The notes under the pieces are model-generated. The model worked only from the letters and a program-made list of their open reading frames with translations. It was not told the origin of the DNA and did not search any database. A stretch of 64,000 bases of DNA from NCBI GenBank assembly GCA_024508935.1, contig JANINW010000093.1, positions 29,013-93,012 on the forward strand, written 5' to 3'. Origin of the DNA: Flavipsychrobacter sp. (lineage in GTDB: Bacteria > Bacteroidota > Bacteroidia > Chitinophagales > Chitinophagaceae). Every line of letters begins with the position of its first letter. Positions within the stretch are counted from its first letter, which is position 1. Shown in pieces: positions 1 to 8,451 of this stretch. Made by a program: the position numbers and the translations under genes.

Positions 1-1
1 A

Positions 2-220
2 CCGCTGGTGGATGTAGGTTTCGAGCTATGTGCTGCAGGGTGGTGGTGGCTGGGTATTTATACACTGGTAGGCTTAGCTTTACCGGTTACGGTGTGGGTA
101 GCACAGTTGCAGCGACAAACCAATCAAAAAGAATTTCATAAAGCCAGCCGCAATATCAAAGCTATTATGGTATTAGGTATTGTTTCGCTGGTCATTTATT
201 ATTTACAGGTACATGGATAG
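2..220 (+). CDS. C-terminal part of a membrane protein, probably UbiA-family prenyltransferase (5' truncated by window)
   Basis: The reading frame is open to the left edge, so this is the last ~72 codons of a longer gene; an internal GTG at 8 is unlikely to be the true start. Two hydrophobic segments are visible (around the GWWWLGIYTLVGLALPV stretch and the final KAIMVLGIVSLVIYYL stretch) separated by a charged Q/K/R loop containing FHKASRNIK. Such a C-terminus, directly followed by maf, resembles the geranylgeranylglycerol-phosphate geranylgeranyltransferase/UbiA group in Bacteroidota. That identification is inference from context and a short tail. The stop overlaps the following maf start by 8 bases, indicating co-transcription. 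Confidence 0.5.
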   Translation, partial: PLVDVGFELCAAGWWWLGIYTLVGLALPVTVWVAQLQRQTNQKEFHKASRNIKAIMVLGIVSLVIYYLQVHG

Positions 221-770
221 GATCATACTGGCGTCGCAATCGCCGCGCAGGAAACAACTGATGGAGCTGGCAGAATTGCAGTTCGATATAGTGATAGCAG
301 ATGTAGATGAGACCAACCCGCCCGGGATGCCCGGCCACCTGGTGCCGGAACATCTGGCCCGGAAGAAGGCTGCGGCTATAGAACAACATGCGCATGAAGC
401 AATCATAATAGCTGCTGATACCGTGGTGTTGCTAGACGATGAGATATTAGGCAAGCCTTCGGATGAAGCGCATGCTATAGGGATACTCACAAAACTCTCG
501 GGCCGTATGCACCAGGTAGTAACAGGTGTATGTATGCAGAAAGGCAATCATCAAAAATGCTTTTCTGTTACTACTGAAGTTTATTTCCGGCCACTGACTT
601 CCGAACAGATAAAACACTATGTTAGCCATTACAAACCTTTCGATAAAGCCGGAGCCTATGCCATACAGGAATGGATAGGCATGATAGGCATTGAAAAAAT
701 AAACGGGGACTATTATAATGTAATGGGATTGCCCATAGGAGAAGTCGTAAAAAGTCTTTTGTTGATGTAA
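213..770 (+). CDS. maf: Maf-like nucleoside triphosphate pyrophosphatase
   Basis: This 185-residue protein has the usual length and N-terminal signature of the Maf family (IILASQSPRRKQLM), in which the SxSPRR loop binds nucleotide phosphates, and later AADTVV and the GKP segment of the active site. Maf proteins hydrolyse dTTP, UTP or modified nucleotides to the monophosphate and pyrophosphate in the cytoplasm as a house-cleaning function. The ATG at 213 was chosen over a TTG at 180 because it begins exactly at the family start and overlaps the upstream stop. The next gene starts 9 bases after its stop, so the three genes probably form one transcript. Confidence 0.92.
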   Translation: MDRIILASQSPRRKQLMELAELQFDIVIADVDETNPPGMPGHLVPEHLARKKAAAIEQHAHEAIIIAADTVVLLDDEILGKPSDEAHAIGILTKLSGRMHQVVTGVCMQKGNHQKCFSVTTEVYFRPLTSEQIKHYVSHYKPFDKAGAYAIQEWIGMIGIEKINGDYYNVMGLPIGEVVKSLLLM

Positions 771-779
771 TTTGCAATT

Positions 780-1910
780 ATGCTCAGTTATTGGGAACAG
801 CAAAGTTTTATCAGGTACGACCATATAGTGATAGGGGCAGGCATAGTGGGCCTCAGTACCGCTATTGAGTTGAAAGATAAATACCCGCAACAACGCGTGC
901 TGGTATTGGAAAGGGGCTTATTACCTACCGGTGCCAGCAGCCGCAATGCTGGTTTTGCCTGTATGGGCAGCCTTACCGAATTGCTGGACGATAGCCAATA
1001 CAGCAGTGAAGATGAAATTGTGCTGCTGTACGAACGCCGCAAAAAAGGCCTTGAAATATTGCGCAAGCGCCTGGGTGACGAGAGGATAGGGTATAAAGCA
1101 AACGGCAGTTATGAACTGATAAGTGATACCGAACTGCCTGCTTTGGAGCAAATGGATTACCTGAACAGGTTGCTGCTGCCTATTACCCGGCAGCCTGCTT
1201 TTAAAATGGCCAACGAGCAGATACAGGCATCCGGCTTTTCAGCCAGCTATACAAAGGCTATGGTAGAAAATACCTGCGAGGGCGAGCTGCATACGGGCAA
1301 GATGCTGCGTGCACTTACAGATTATGCTATAGAAAAAGGGATAGAGATAAAAACAGGCGCAGAGGTATTGAGGTTTGAAGAAGAAGCACATTATGTGGCC
1401 ATATTCTTGAAACACGATTTGCGAAACGAAGAGCTTGTATTACACAGCGATAAGCTGTTTATATGCACCAATGCATTCACGCCGCAGCTACTGCCGGATG
1501 AAGATGTAGTGCCGGGCAGGGGACAAGTACTCATAACCCAACCCGTGCAAGGATTGAAGTTTAAAGGCGTATATCATTTCGATAAAGGGTTTTATTATTT
1601 CCGGGAAATAGATGGCCGTATATTATTGGGCGGTGGCCGCAATCTCGATTTCGGTGGTGAAACGACTGCTGAGCTGACGATTACGGAACGTATACAAATA
1701 GACCTGGAAGAAAAGTTACATGGTATAATTATACCCGGCACCCCGTTTTTAATTGAGCAACGCTGGAGCGGTATCATGGCCTTCGGCGCTACCAAGCAAC
1801 CTATTGTCAAATCATTTAGCCCGCGTGTGTATGGGGCCTTTCGTATGGGTGGTATGGGTGTGGCGCTTGGTAGTGAGGTTGCACAACAACTTATGCAGCT
1901 AATTGTTTAA
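780..1910 (+). CDS. FAD-dependent oxidoreductase (DadA/glycine oxidase-like)
   Basis: A 376-residue protein with an N-terminal Rossmann dinucleotide fold: IVIGAGIVGLS at about residues 18-28, an acidic end of the second strand (VLVLERG) and a substrate-side ASSRNAGFACMG segment typical of the DAO/DadA superfamily. The C-terminal part has the GGG/LLGGGRN and RWSGIMAFG motifs seen in amino-acid oxidase-like enzymes, and ends with a GGMGVALGSEVA FAD-binding helix. It probably oxidises an amine or amino acid, substrate unknown. It lies 9 bases after maf in the same direction. It converges on the LytTR gene at 1935-2666. Confidence 0.85.
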   Translation: MLSYWEQQSFIRYDHIVIGAGIVGLSTAIELKDKYPQQRVLVLERGLLPTGASSRNAGFACMGSLTELLDDSQYSSEDEIVLLYERRKKGLEILRKRLGDERIGYKANGSYELISDTELPALEQMDYLNRLLLPITRQPAFKMANEQIQASGFSASYTKAMVENTCEGELHTGKMLRALTDYAIEKGIEIKTGAEVLRFEEEAHYVAIFLKHDLRNEELVLHSDKLFICTNAFTPQLLPDEDVVPGRGQVLITQPVQGLKFKGVYHFDKGFYYFREIDGRILLGGGRNLDFGGETTAELTITERIQIDLEEKLHGIIIPGTPFLIEQRWSGIMAFGATKQPIVKSFSPRVYGAFRMGGMGVALGSEVAQQLMQLIV

Positions 1911-1934
1911 TATAGTAAAGGGCTGCAAAAAGCT

Positions 1935-2666
1935 TTACAACAACTTGTAACGGTTAAAAAGACCTAATACCTCATCGCGGTAGGTATTGCCAATGGTTAT
2001 AAGCTGGTCTTTTACACGCACACTATTCCCATCCACTTCATTTACATATTGTATGTTTACAATATAGGATTTGTGCAGACGTATAAAACCGGAATAGGCA
2101 GCCAGTTGTTCTTCAAAGCTTTTTAAAGTACCGTGTACTATTATCTTGCCTTGTTCAGTCCATAGGCGTACATAGTCTTTCAGCCCTTCTACCAGCCATA
2201 ACTGCTCCAGGTTGATGCGCACCAGTTTGCCTTCTGATTTTACAAACAGCAAATTATCTGTGATGGCTGCCTGCACTGCATTTGCAGAAGAGGGGGTGGC
2301 GCGTAATATATCTGCCGCCTTATTTACTCCTTTCAAAAAGCGGTCGAATGCTATAGGTTTTAGCAGGTAGTCTACTGCATTCATTTCATAGCTTTCTACT
2401 GCATACTCCGCATAAGCGGTAGTGAATATCACCAGCGGTGGATCTTTCAGGGTTTTTAAGAAATTGATGCCGGTTATCTCCGGCATATTAATGTCCAGTA
2501 AAAGCAAATCTGCTTTTTGCCCGCTCAGGAACTGGAATGCTTCCAATGCATTTTTGCATTTTCCGGCCAGTTGTAAAGACGGTACTTTGGCGATATAGGT
2601 TTCCAGTATATCCCTGGCTATAGGTTCGTCGTCTACTATCAGTACTTGTATTATGTCTTTGTTCAT
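1935..2666 (-). CDS. LytTR-family response regulator
   Basis: A 243-residue two-domain regulator. The receiver domain (about 1-120) has the acidic pair Asp12/Asp13, the probable phospho-acceptor Asp58 in LLLLDINMP, the Thr of FTTAYAEYAV and Lys in YLLKPI. The C-terminal half (about 140-243) is a LytTR DNA-binding domain with the VEGLKDYVRL and RLHKSYIVN motifs. LytTR proteins bind paired direct repeats about one and a half to two helical turns apart. The start overlaps the stop of the upstream kinase by 4 bases (ATGA), so the two are translationally coupled partners. Confidence 0.93.
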   Translation of the reverse strand: MNKDIIQVLIVDDEPIARDILETYIAKVPSLQLAGKCKNALEAFQFLSGQKADLLLLDINMPEITGINFLKTLKDPPLVIFTTAYAEYAVESYEMNAVDYLLKPIAFDRFLKGVNKAADILRATPSSANAVQAAITDNLLFVKSEGKLVRINLEQLWLVEGLKDYVRLWTEQGKIIVHGTLKSFEEQLAAYSGFIRLHKSYIVNIQYVNEVDGNSVRVKDQLITIGNTYRDEVLGLFNRYKLL

Positions 2667-3775
2667 GCCAGTGAAATATTGATGGAAATGGTATAGATGT
2701 CTTCTGTTTTTGTTTCGTTGATACGGTGCTTTCCGGGATACAACAATTCCAGCCGTTTGCGCAGGTTTGTAAGGCCAATGCCGCCCACCGTATCAGCTGT
2801 TGCTACCTGCGATGCGCCTTTATATCTATTGGTACTGATAATGGTTAGTTCGTTGTTTGCAATAACGAAGTTAAAGGCCCCTTCAATATCATCTGAAATA
2901 TAGCGGGTGCCATGCTTAAAGAGGTTTTCCAGTACCGGCAGCCACAACAGCGGAGGAATGGAATAATCCCTGTCTGCGGTAATATGAAACTTTAGCTTAT
3001 TATCATTGCTCAGGCGCAGTAGTTCCAGCTCTATATAAGCGTATATTACTTCCTTCTCTTTTTCGTACGATACCTTTTCTACATTCGATTCATACAGCAG
3101 GTAGCGCAGTATGCTCGACAGTTTTAATATCGCATCGGGTGCATTATCAGCCTTCTTCAGTGCAAGCCCGTAAAGATTGTTAAGGGTATTGAAAAGGAAA
3201 TGGGGGTTTATCTGGCTTTTCAGAAAGTTCAATTCTGTTTCTGTTTGTTTCTTCCTGGCTTCTTCAGCCAGTTGCTGCTGTTTGTAGTAATCATTCATGT
3301 ACCATGCCATGGTAAAGATGAGCACCCACATAATATTGCCTGCGAGGTAAGTAGCCGTATCATCTAAGATATCCCCTACGCTCCATCCTTTCGTTACAGG
3401 TGCCGATACAAAACCTATTTGCTGTACATGGTCTACGTCAAAATGGTAGCCGGCCAGTTTCACGCCGATGGTATATGTCACAGATATTACGGTTACCAGC
3501 AAGCCTGCAAAAAGAAAATACAGGCCATATTTTTTCCTGGAAAGAAAACGTGGAGCCAGTACCAGGTTGTTGGTATAGAGCAATATCGCCTGCAATAAGG
3601 TACCTACTATAATAAAGGGGGCATACCAGGGCGATTGAATAATGCCATAATGCAGTTCCCGCTCGTTATTAATATTTGTATTCAATACCATGTAGAGCAT
3701 GAGTGCCCATAGGTATATATTCCGCGCCAGCCGACTGCGCAATGCCTTCAATATCTTTCGAAGTGTACTATTCAT
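2663..3775 (-). CDS. LytS/YehU-type sensor histidine kinase
   Basis: A 370-residue membrane kinase of the His_kinase (PF06580) type. Four hydrophobic stretches fill about residues 15-160, followed by a short coiled linker and the phospho-acceptor region LKSQINPHFLFNTLNN (His near residue 191). The ATPase domain has the LPVLENLFKHG N-box and a closing GGIGLTNLRKRL glycine motif. The ATG at 3775 was preferred to one 27 codons upstream, because it gives a short basic N-terminus directly before the first membrane segment. It is the first gene of a kinase-regulator operon. No extracellular sensor domain is visible, so the signal is probably perceived in the membrane. Confidence 0.88.
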   Translation of the reverse strand: MNSTLRKILKALRSRLARNIYLWALMLYMVLNTNINNERELHYGIIQSPWYAPFIIVGTLLQAILLYTNNLVLAPRFLSRKKYGLYFLFAGLLVTVISVTYTIGVKLAGYHFDVDHVQQIGFVSAPVTKGWSVGDILDDTATYLAGNIMWVLIFTMAWYMNDYYKQQQLAEEARKKQTETELNFLKSQINPHFLFNTLNNLYGLALKKADNAPDAILKLSSILRYLLYESNVEKVSYEKEKEVIYAYIELELLRLSNDNKLKFHITADRDYSIPPLLWLPVLENLFKHGTRYISDDIEGAFNFVIANNELTIISTNRYKGASQVATADTVGGIGLTNLRKRLELLYPGKHRINETKTEDIYTISINISLA

Positions 3776-3818
3776 TGAGCATGCAAATAAGCCAGATTTC
3801 CGATCAAAGCATAGAGGG

Positions 3819-3905
3819 TTAGACCAAACTACCAAAATTTTCGACGAAATCTCCACCTGTAGCGGGTATTCGATGTTCGTCGGAAATATGAGTCGTTTGG
3901 TCTAA
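3819..3905. repeat. Inverted repeat in divergent intergenic region
   Basis: Perfect 11-bp arms TTAGACCAAAC (3819-3829) and GTTTGGTCTAA (3895-3905) flank a second, imperfect pair of arms around TTCGACGAAA (near 3840-3849) and TTCGTCGGAAA (near 3876-3886). It lies between the start of the LytS-type kinase (minus) and the small secreted protein (plus). It could be an operator, or a structured leader of the kinase operon; no T-run follows either arm, so a terminator is less likely. Confidence 0.55.
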
Positions 3906-3967
3906 TAAAGTTTTTGAGGATAGGCAATTGATATTGTTTTGTGCTATCAAATTCACTACACCACCTT

Positions 3968-4192
3968 ATGAAAAAGACATTCTTGCTTTTCCTCTTCATC
4001 ATTGCTGCATCATCTATACAGGCTCAAACAACGGTAGGCAAACCTAAAGTGGCCAATGATACACTGGTGCGCATGAAACAAACGGCAAAGCCTGTAGCTG
4101 ATACAATATCCCGCTCCCAGAGTTTTATACAGTATTTCGTACAGCATAGCAAGGTAGCAGCTGTAATAGCCGGCATGCTCAATAAAAATTAA
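3968..4192 (+). CDS. Small secreted protein, unknown function
   Basis: A 74-residue protein beginning with a clear Sec signal peptide (MKKTFLLFLFIIAASSIQAQ, predicted cleavage after AQA-Q at about residue 20). The mature ~54 residues are hydrophilic with a Lys/Thr-rich first half and a weakly hydrophobic C-terminus (VAAVIAGMLNKN). The ATG at 3968 was chosen over an upstream TTG at 3941 because it gives a normal lysine-led signal peptide. No family is recognised. It lies 25 bases upstream of the exported serine hydrolase and probably shares its transcript. Confidence 0.6.
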   Translation: MKKTFLLFLFIIAASSIQAQTTVGKPKVANDTLVRMKQTAKPVADTISRSQSFIQYFVQHSKVAAVIAGMLNKN

Positions 4193-4217
4193 TAACCATC
4201 TCAATAAATAAACCATT

Positions 4218-5591
4218 ATGAAAAAGCAATTATTCTTATTAGTCCTGTTCCTGTCCTGCATTAGCCGTTATGCAGTGGCGCAAATTGATCCTGTATATGC
4301 AGGCCTGCTGCAATACACACTTGACAGTGTGTGTAAGAAAAATAAGATCAAAGGCATATCAGCCGCTGTATATGTGCCTAACCAGGGTATATGGACAGGC
4401 GTATATGGAGAATCTCATGCCGGGGTGCAGATAACACCGGATATGTATTTTCCCATTGGCAGCAATACCAAAACCTTTACCGCAGCTATTATATTGAAGC
4501 TACAGGAGAACGGCCAGCTTAGCATTAATGATACGATAGGCAAATGGCTCATAAACATACCAAATGTAAACGGGCAGATAACCGTAAAACAACTGCTGAA
4601 CCATACAAGCGGCTTGTATAGCTACACAGATAATCCTGATTTTTTCGCTGACCTCAATGCTGATTACGCTCATGTCTATCAGCCGGAGGATATGCTGAAA
4701 TATATTAAGGCCCCTATTGCCGCACCCGGCGCACCATGGAGCTATTGCAATACCAACTTTCTTTTGCTGGGGCTTATTATTAAAAACATTACCGGGCAGC
4801 CTGTTTATAAAAACTACAGGGATATGATCTTCGACCCGCAGGGATTTAGCCATACAGTTTTTTACCCGCAGGAGCAGCCCAATGGCACCATACCGCATGG
4901 ATGGGCCGATGCCGGAAAAAACTACATGGAAGATATGCAGGTGGCCTATAATTATGAGAACACAGCTTTCCTGAGCATGGCCACCAGTGCGGGTGCTATT
5001 GTGTCTACTGCTTCAGACAATGTAAGGTTCTGGAATAACCTGATGACCGGGCAGATCATCAATGCAGGCTCACTGGCGCAAATGACAGATGTATTGCCTT
5101 TAAGCACAGCATTTGGTTACGGCCTGGGCATTATGCGGTTAAAGAATTTCAATGGGCATACCGTGTATTCTCATGGTGGCACCTGTTTTGGATATCTTAA
5201 TGAGAACGTGTACGATTCCATTAAAGGCCTGGCCATCACAGTGCTCAGCAACCAGGATAGCATTGACAATGACATGTTGTCTGCAAGGGTAGTGAAGGCC
5301 TTGCATAAAATAGCGTTGAACATCCCGCCAACAACAGTGCATGCGTTAAATGTAGACGCCGGCGTCAGGGCATATCCTAACCCTGCCTCAGACAGGCTGA
5401 TTGTAAGCATGAATAATATTGACACTGCCGTAATGGATGTGTATGATATGACAGGCAGGAAGGTAATGCACCAGGTTATATATAAAGGCGATAATAATGT
5501 ATATCTGAATATCGCCGAGGGCTCTTACATCTCCCGTATTGAAAGCAATGGTCAGTTATTGTACACCCATAAATTAAGAATTGTAAAATAA
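4218..5591 (+). CDS. Secreted serine hydrolase (class C beta-lactamase/DD-peptidase fold) with T9SS sorting domain
   Basis: A 457-residue exported protein. After a signal peptide (about 1-21) comes a beta-lactamase (PF00144) domain with the catalytic S82-N-T-K85 motif, the Y176-C-N178 motif and a C-terminal H319-G-G triad equivalent to KTG/HxG. The last ~75 residues (from RAYPNPASDRL) form a Por secretion system type A C-terminal domain. The protein is therefore probably moved through the outer membrane by the type IX system and anchored or released at the surface. Substrate is not predictable from sequence: members act on peptides, esters or beta-lactams. A strong terminator follows. Confidence 0.9.
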   Translation: MKKQLFLLVLFLSCISRYAVAQIDPVYAGLLQYTLDSVCKKNKIKGISAAVYVPNQGIWTGVYGESHAGVQITPDMYFPIGSNTKTFTAAIILKLQENGQLSINDTIGKWLINIPNVNGQITVKQLLNHTSGLYSYTDNPDFFADLNADYAHVYQPEDMLKYIKAPIAAPGAPWSYCNTNFLLLGLIIKNITGQPVYKNYRDMIFDPQGFSHTVFYPQEQPNGTIPHGWADAGKNYMEDMQVAYNYENTAFLSMATSAGAIVSTASDNVRFWNNLMTGQIINAGSLAQMTDVLPLSTAFGYGLGIMRLKNFNGHTVYSHGGTCFGYLNENVYDSIKGLAITVLSNQDSIDNDMLSARVVKALHKIALNIPPTTVHALNVDAGVRAYPNPASDRLIVSMNNIDTAVMDVYDMTGRKVMHQVIYKGDNNVYLNIAEGSYISRIESNGQLLYTHKLRIVK

Positions 5592-5676
5592 TTGCCATCC
5601 TATTGACAATGACAATAAGAGGCAATACCTTTAAGACACGTTGAGTAAACATTAAAAGTATTTAGTAAATACGCCT

Positions 5677-5704
5677 GGGTGGCTTTATAGCCACCCTTTT
5701 TTTG
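5677..5704 (+). terminator. Rho-independent terminator after the serine hydrolase
   Basis: An 8-bp stem GGGTGGCT / AGCCACCC with a TTAT loop is followed by a run of eight T. It is well placed to end the 3968-5591 transcript. Confidence 0.85.
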
Positions 5705-5766
5705 TACAGATGATTTTTGTCATTACCCCCGGCAATATTAGTCATCGGTATAAACTGAATCCTTCT

Positions 5767-5774
5767 TACTTTTG
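5767..5774 (+). promoter_or_regulatory. Bacteroidota -7 box TACTTTTG
   Basis: An exact match to the TAnnTTTG consensus used by the Bacteroidota primary sigma factor. Only 4 bases separate it from the GTG at 5779, which would make the transcript leaderless or nearly so. It decides the start of the following gene: the longer ATG-initiated frame from 5710 would begin upstream of the promoter. Confidence 0.6.
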
Positions 5775-5778
5775 TAAA

Positions 5779-6159
5779 GTGAAGCAATTGCTGGCCATAG
5801 CCTTATTATGCTGCATCAGTTACCAATATGTACTGAGGGTGGGCATCGTGGCATGGTACGAGCTGAACAAGGAATACGTGGCACATAATCTTTGTGAGAA
5901 CCGCAACAAACCCCAATTAAAATGTTGCGGTAAGTGTTATTTACGTAAACAGCTTAATAAAACAGAAGATAACAGCGGAGACAGCAAACAGCTACCTGCT
6001 AAAGCAGAAAAAACAGAGGTGGCAGCAATGCCTGTTTATGCAGCGCTTCTCACACCTGCATTTTTCATTTCCGGTACATTAGCGCATCACGCACATTATC
6101 TCAATGCCCAGGGTTACCAGGGAGTATGTTCTATATTTCACCCGCCGCCTGTAGTATAG
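5779..6159 (+). CDS. Small Cys-rich exported or membrane-anchored protein (CCGKC motif)
   Basis: A 126-residue protein with a hydrophobic N-terminus (about residues 3-25) followed by a conserved-looking cysteine cluster, Cys39 and C49-C50-G-K-C53, then a polar linker, a second hydrophobic patch (around YAALLTPAFFISG), His-His and a closing HPPPVV motif. The Cys/His content suggests metal binding; this is inference. GTG at 5779 is chosen because the -7 box lies immediately before it and the upstream extension carries no signal features. It is the first gene of a six-gene exported-protein operon that includes an MbnP protein. I do not recognise a named family. Confidence 0.65.
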   Translation: MKQLLAIALLCCISYQYVLRVGIVAWYELNKEYVAHNLCENRNKPQLKCCGKCYLRKQLNKTEDNSGDSKQLPAKAEKTEVAAMPVYAALLTPAFFISGTLAHHAHYLNAQGYQGVCSIFHPPPVV

Positions 6160-6247
6160 TTTTCCGGCTACATTCATTGCAGTAAACAAGCGTAGGTATT
6201 TCACCTGTGTCCTTACTGCTGTATACATTCATCTTAATAAAAATGAA

Positions 6248-7165
6248 ATGAAGCAAATAATTTGCTGCATAGCACTTTGGTGCGTTGCTGCAGCCGCTTA
6301 TGCATGCGATGTGTGCGGTGGTGCAGCAGGCGGGCAGGGCCTTGGTATATTACCTATGTACTACCGCAATTTTGCAGGCCTGCAATACCAGTACCGTAGT
6401 TTCAATAGCCTACAAGAGCAGGTAGATGAAAACCAATCTCCCCGGCAAAGCAGGGAGTATTATAATACCGTACAGGTATGGGGCAGGGTACATGTAAGCA
6501 AAAGGGTACAGCTTTTTGCCTTTCTGCCTTACCAGTTCAACCGCAGGTCTGTCGGCAGTACAGTTTATAATTATAATGGCGCGGGCGACGTATCGGTTTG
6601 GGCAAATGCCACCGTATTAAAGACTGAAGATGACTGCGATTGTAATTGGCGGCATATGTTGGTGGCAGGAGGTGGCCTGAAAGCACCGACCGGTAAATAT
6701 GCCTCTCATGCCAATGACAAAGCGGATATCCTGAATATTATGCCAGGCACCGGTACCTGGGATTTTGCCCTCAATGCTAACTATACATTGCGCTACCGTA
6801 AAGCCGGTATCAACACAGAAGCCTCTTACACCCTTACTACTGCCGATGCAGAAAGCTATAAATATGGCAACAAGCTTACTGCTGCACTGCGTGGATTTTA
6901 CGCGTTGCAATATGGCCAGTTTACCATTTTGCCACAGGCCGGCCTGCGCAGTGATTACAGCCTGCACGATTACGATAATTATAAGCGTAAATGGCTGAAT
7001 GAGCAGAGCGGTGGTTATATTTTATATGCTACAGCAGGTGCCCAGGCCTATTATGGCAGGGTAGGCCTGCAGCTTAGCTACAATAAGCCGGTAGCACAGC
7101 ACTATGGCGGTGGCAATGTAAAAGCCCTGCAGTTTGCTGATGCAGGCTTATTTTTCTTATTCTAA
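6248..7165 (+). CDS. Outer-membrane beta-barrel protein with N-terminal CxxC
   Basis: A 305-residue exported protein whose signal peptide is predicted to end at Ala19, leaving a mature N-terminus C20-D-V-C23-G-G. The rest alternates polar and aromatic residues in short strands (LQYQYRSF, VQLFAFLPYQF, VGLQLSYNKP) and ends in a hydrophobic residue, as expected of an outer-membrane barrel; a second Cys pair (DDCDCNW) lies near residue 125. Similar barrels are often annotated as transporters in Bacteroidota. With MbnP downstream (13 and 48 bases between successive genes), a role in metal handling or export is plausible but unproven. Confidence 0.7.
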   Translation: MKQIICCIALWCVAAAAYACDVCGGAAGGQGLGILPMYYRNFAGLQYQYRSFNSLQEQVDENQSPRQSREYYNTVQVWGRVHVSKRVQLFAFLPYQFNRRSVGSTVYNYNGAGDVSVWANATVLKTEDDCDCNWRHMLVAGGGLKAPTGKYASHANDKADILNIMPGTGTWDFALNANYTLRYRKAGINTEASYTLTTADAESYKYGNKLTAALRGFYALQYGQFTILPQAGLRSDYSLHDYDNYKRKWLNEQSGGYILYATAGAQAYYGRVGLQLSYNKPVAQHYGGGNVKALQFADAGLFFLF

Positions 7166-7178
7166 AAACAATAATTAA

Positions 7179-7583
7179 ATGAAACAACATATTCAAATTG
7201 CTATAATCGCATTCAGTATTATAGGTGTTTTAAGCGCCTGCCAAAAGAAAGATGATACACCGGCGCAGCCTGCAAAAGTGGTCATTAATGTTTCGTCTCC
7301 TGTCAGCGGGCAGCTATACCGTAAGGGAGATAGTGTTTACATCAATGCATCCGTAAGCTATATAAGCGAACTGCATGGCTATGAGCTGCAACTGAAAAAT
7401 AAAAACACAGGTACAGTATTGTATGCAAGTGATGAACATGTGCACAGCGATGCTTTTGCTATTAAAGAAGCCTGGTTGGACACATTGTCTACTGCTACCG
7501 ACCTGCAACTGGAGATAACTACGGAAATTGACCATGAAGGTAATAGCTCGCAAGCTGAAATTGAATTTAAAAGCCAACCATAA
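7179..7583 (+). CDS. Lipoprotein, DUF4625-like
   Basis: A 134-residue protein with a lipoprotein signal peptide ending in the lipobox LSAC at Cys20, followed by a charged QKKDD linker. The remaining ~100 residues look like a single immunoglobulin-like beta sandwich: GQLYRKGDSVYINASVS, a HGYELQLKN strand and DEHVHSDAF with several histidines. This resembles DUF4625, tentatively. It starts 13 bases after the barrel gene and precedes MbnP by 48 bases, so it is co-transcribed with both. A periplasm-facing accessory role in metal binding is inference from the His-rich strand and context. Confidence 0.65.
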   Translation: MKQHIQIAIIAFSIIGVLSACQKKDDTPAQPAKVVINVSSPVSGQLYRKGDSVYINASVSYISELHGYELQLKNKNTGTVLYASDEHVHSDAFAIKEAWLDTLSTATDLQLEITTEIDHEGNSSQAEIEFKSQP

Positions 7584-7631
7584 ATGGCATAGAAATTGTC
7601 TTATTTTATCACTTACCTTAATCAAAATCAT

Positions 7632-8423
7632 ATGATATACACCAAGTTTAAAACCGCTGCCCTGTTTGCAATGCTTGCCATCAGCGTTGTTGCCTGCAAA
7701 AAGAAAGATGACCCTATAACCACCGGTGGCCCTGATCCTTCAGGTTCCGGCACTGTAGGCTTCGAATTCAATAATTATGTTGGAGACAAGGAACTGGATA
7801 GTACAACCAGTTTTACAGTAGCAGGTAGTCAAACCATTACCGTTACCAAATTCAATTATTTCATTAGCAATATTCGCCTGAAGAAAAGCGATGGTACAGA
7901 ATATGCGGAAAGCGAGAGCTACCACGTAGTTAAGCAGACAGATGGTGCCAGCAAGCATTTTCATTTGAAAAACGTGCCTGCCGGCAGCTATACCTCTGTT
8001 AGCTTTATGATAGGTGTAGACAGTGCCCGCAATACGAGCGGTGCGCAAACAGGTGGCCTTGATCCTTACGGTGCAGCGAAAGATATGTATTGGGATTGGA
8101 ATACCGGGTACATCATGGCCAAACTGGAAGGCAGTTCACCGCAGGCTGGCTCTGCAGATCATAAATTCATGCATCATATAGGGGGCTTCAAAGGTGCGAA
8201 TAGCGCTGTACGTACTGTAACGCTGAATTTCCCGTTCACGGCTGTGCTTGCTTCAGGTAAAGAACTGAGCATACCTGTAAAGGCCAACCTGGCTAAATGG
8301 TTTGAGCCCAATAACGTAAGCCTGGCAACCAACCCGGATATTATGACAGTAAGTACGGTCTCTAAATCAATAGCTGATAACTATGCAAATATGTTCAGCC
8401 TGTTGCCTATGGTAATAGAATAA
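7632..8423 (+). CDS. MbnP-family (copper-binding type) lipoprotein
   Basis: A 263-residue lipoprotein (lipobox VVAC, Cys21) whose body fits the MbnP family: FEFNNYVGDKELD, the FNYFISNIRL strand, HFHLKNVPAGSY, a central DMYWDWNTGYIMAKLEG block and FMHHIGGF. Characterised relatives (MbnP, MopE-like) bind copper, one using a kynurenine made from Trp by the dihaem enzyme MbnH. Trp-rich and His-rich motifs are present here, but no MbnH/cytochrome peroxidase gene lies in the window next to it. The ATG at 7632 gives a proper lipoprotein signal and replaces an upstream start at 7596. Confidence 0.8.
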   Translation: MIYTKFKTAALFAMLAISVVACKKKDDPITTGGPDPSGSGTVGFEFNNYVGDKELDSTTSFTVAGSQTITVTKFNYFISNIRLKKSDGTEYAESESYHVVKQTDGASKHFHLKNVPAGSYTSVSFMIGVDSARNTSGAQTGGLDPYGAAKDMYWDWNTGYIMAKLEGSSPQAGSADHKFMHHIGGFKGANSAVRTVTLNFPFTAVLASGKELSIPVKANLAKWFEPNNVSLATNPDIMTVSTVSKSIADNYANMFSLLPMVIE

Positions 8424-8451
8424 TTTATATTGCAATTACAATCCATAAAAT

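Noticed and set aside
447..893. 148-aa minus-strand ORF spanning maf and the oxidoreductase start
   Set aside because: Overlaps two well-supported genes; composition rich in Tyr/His/Phe without motifs.
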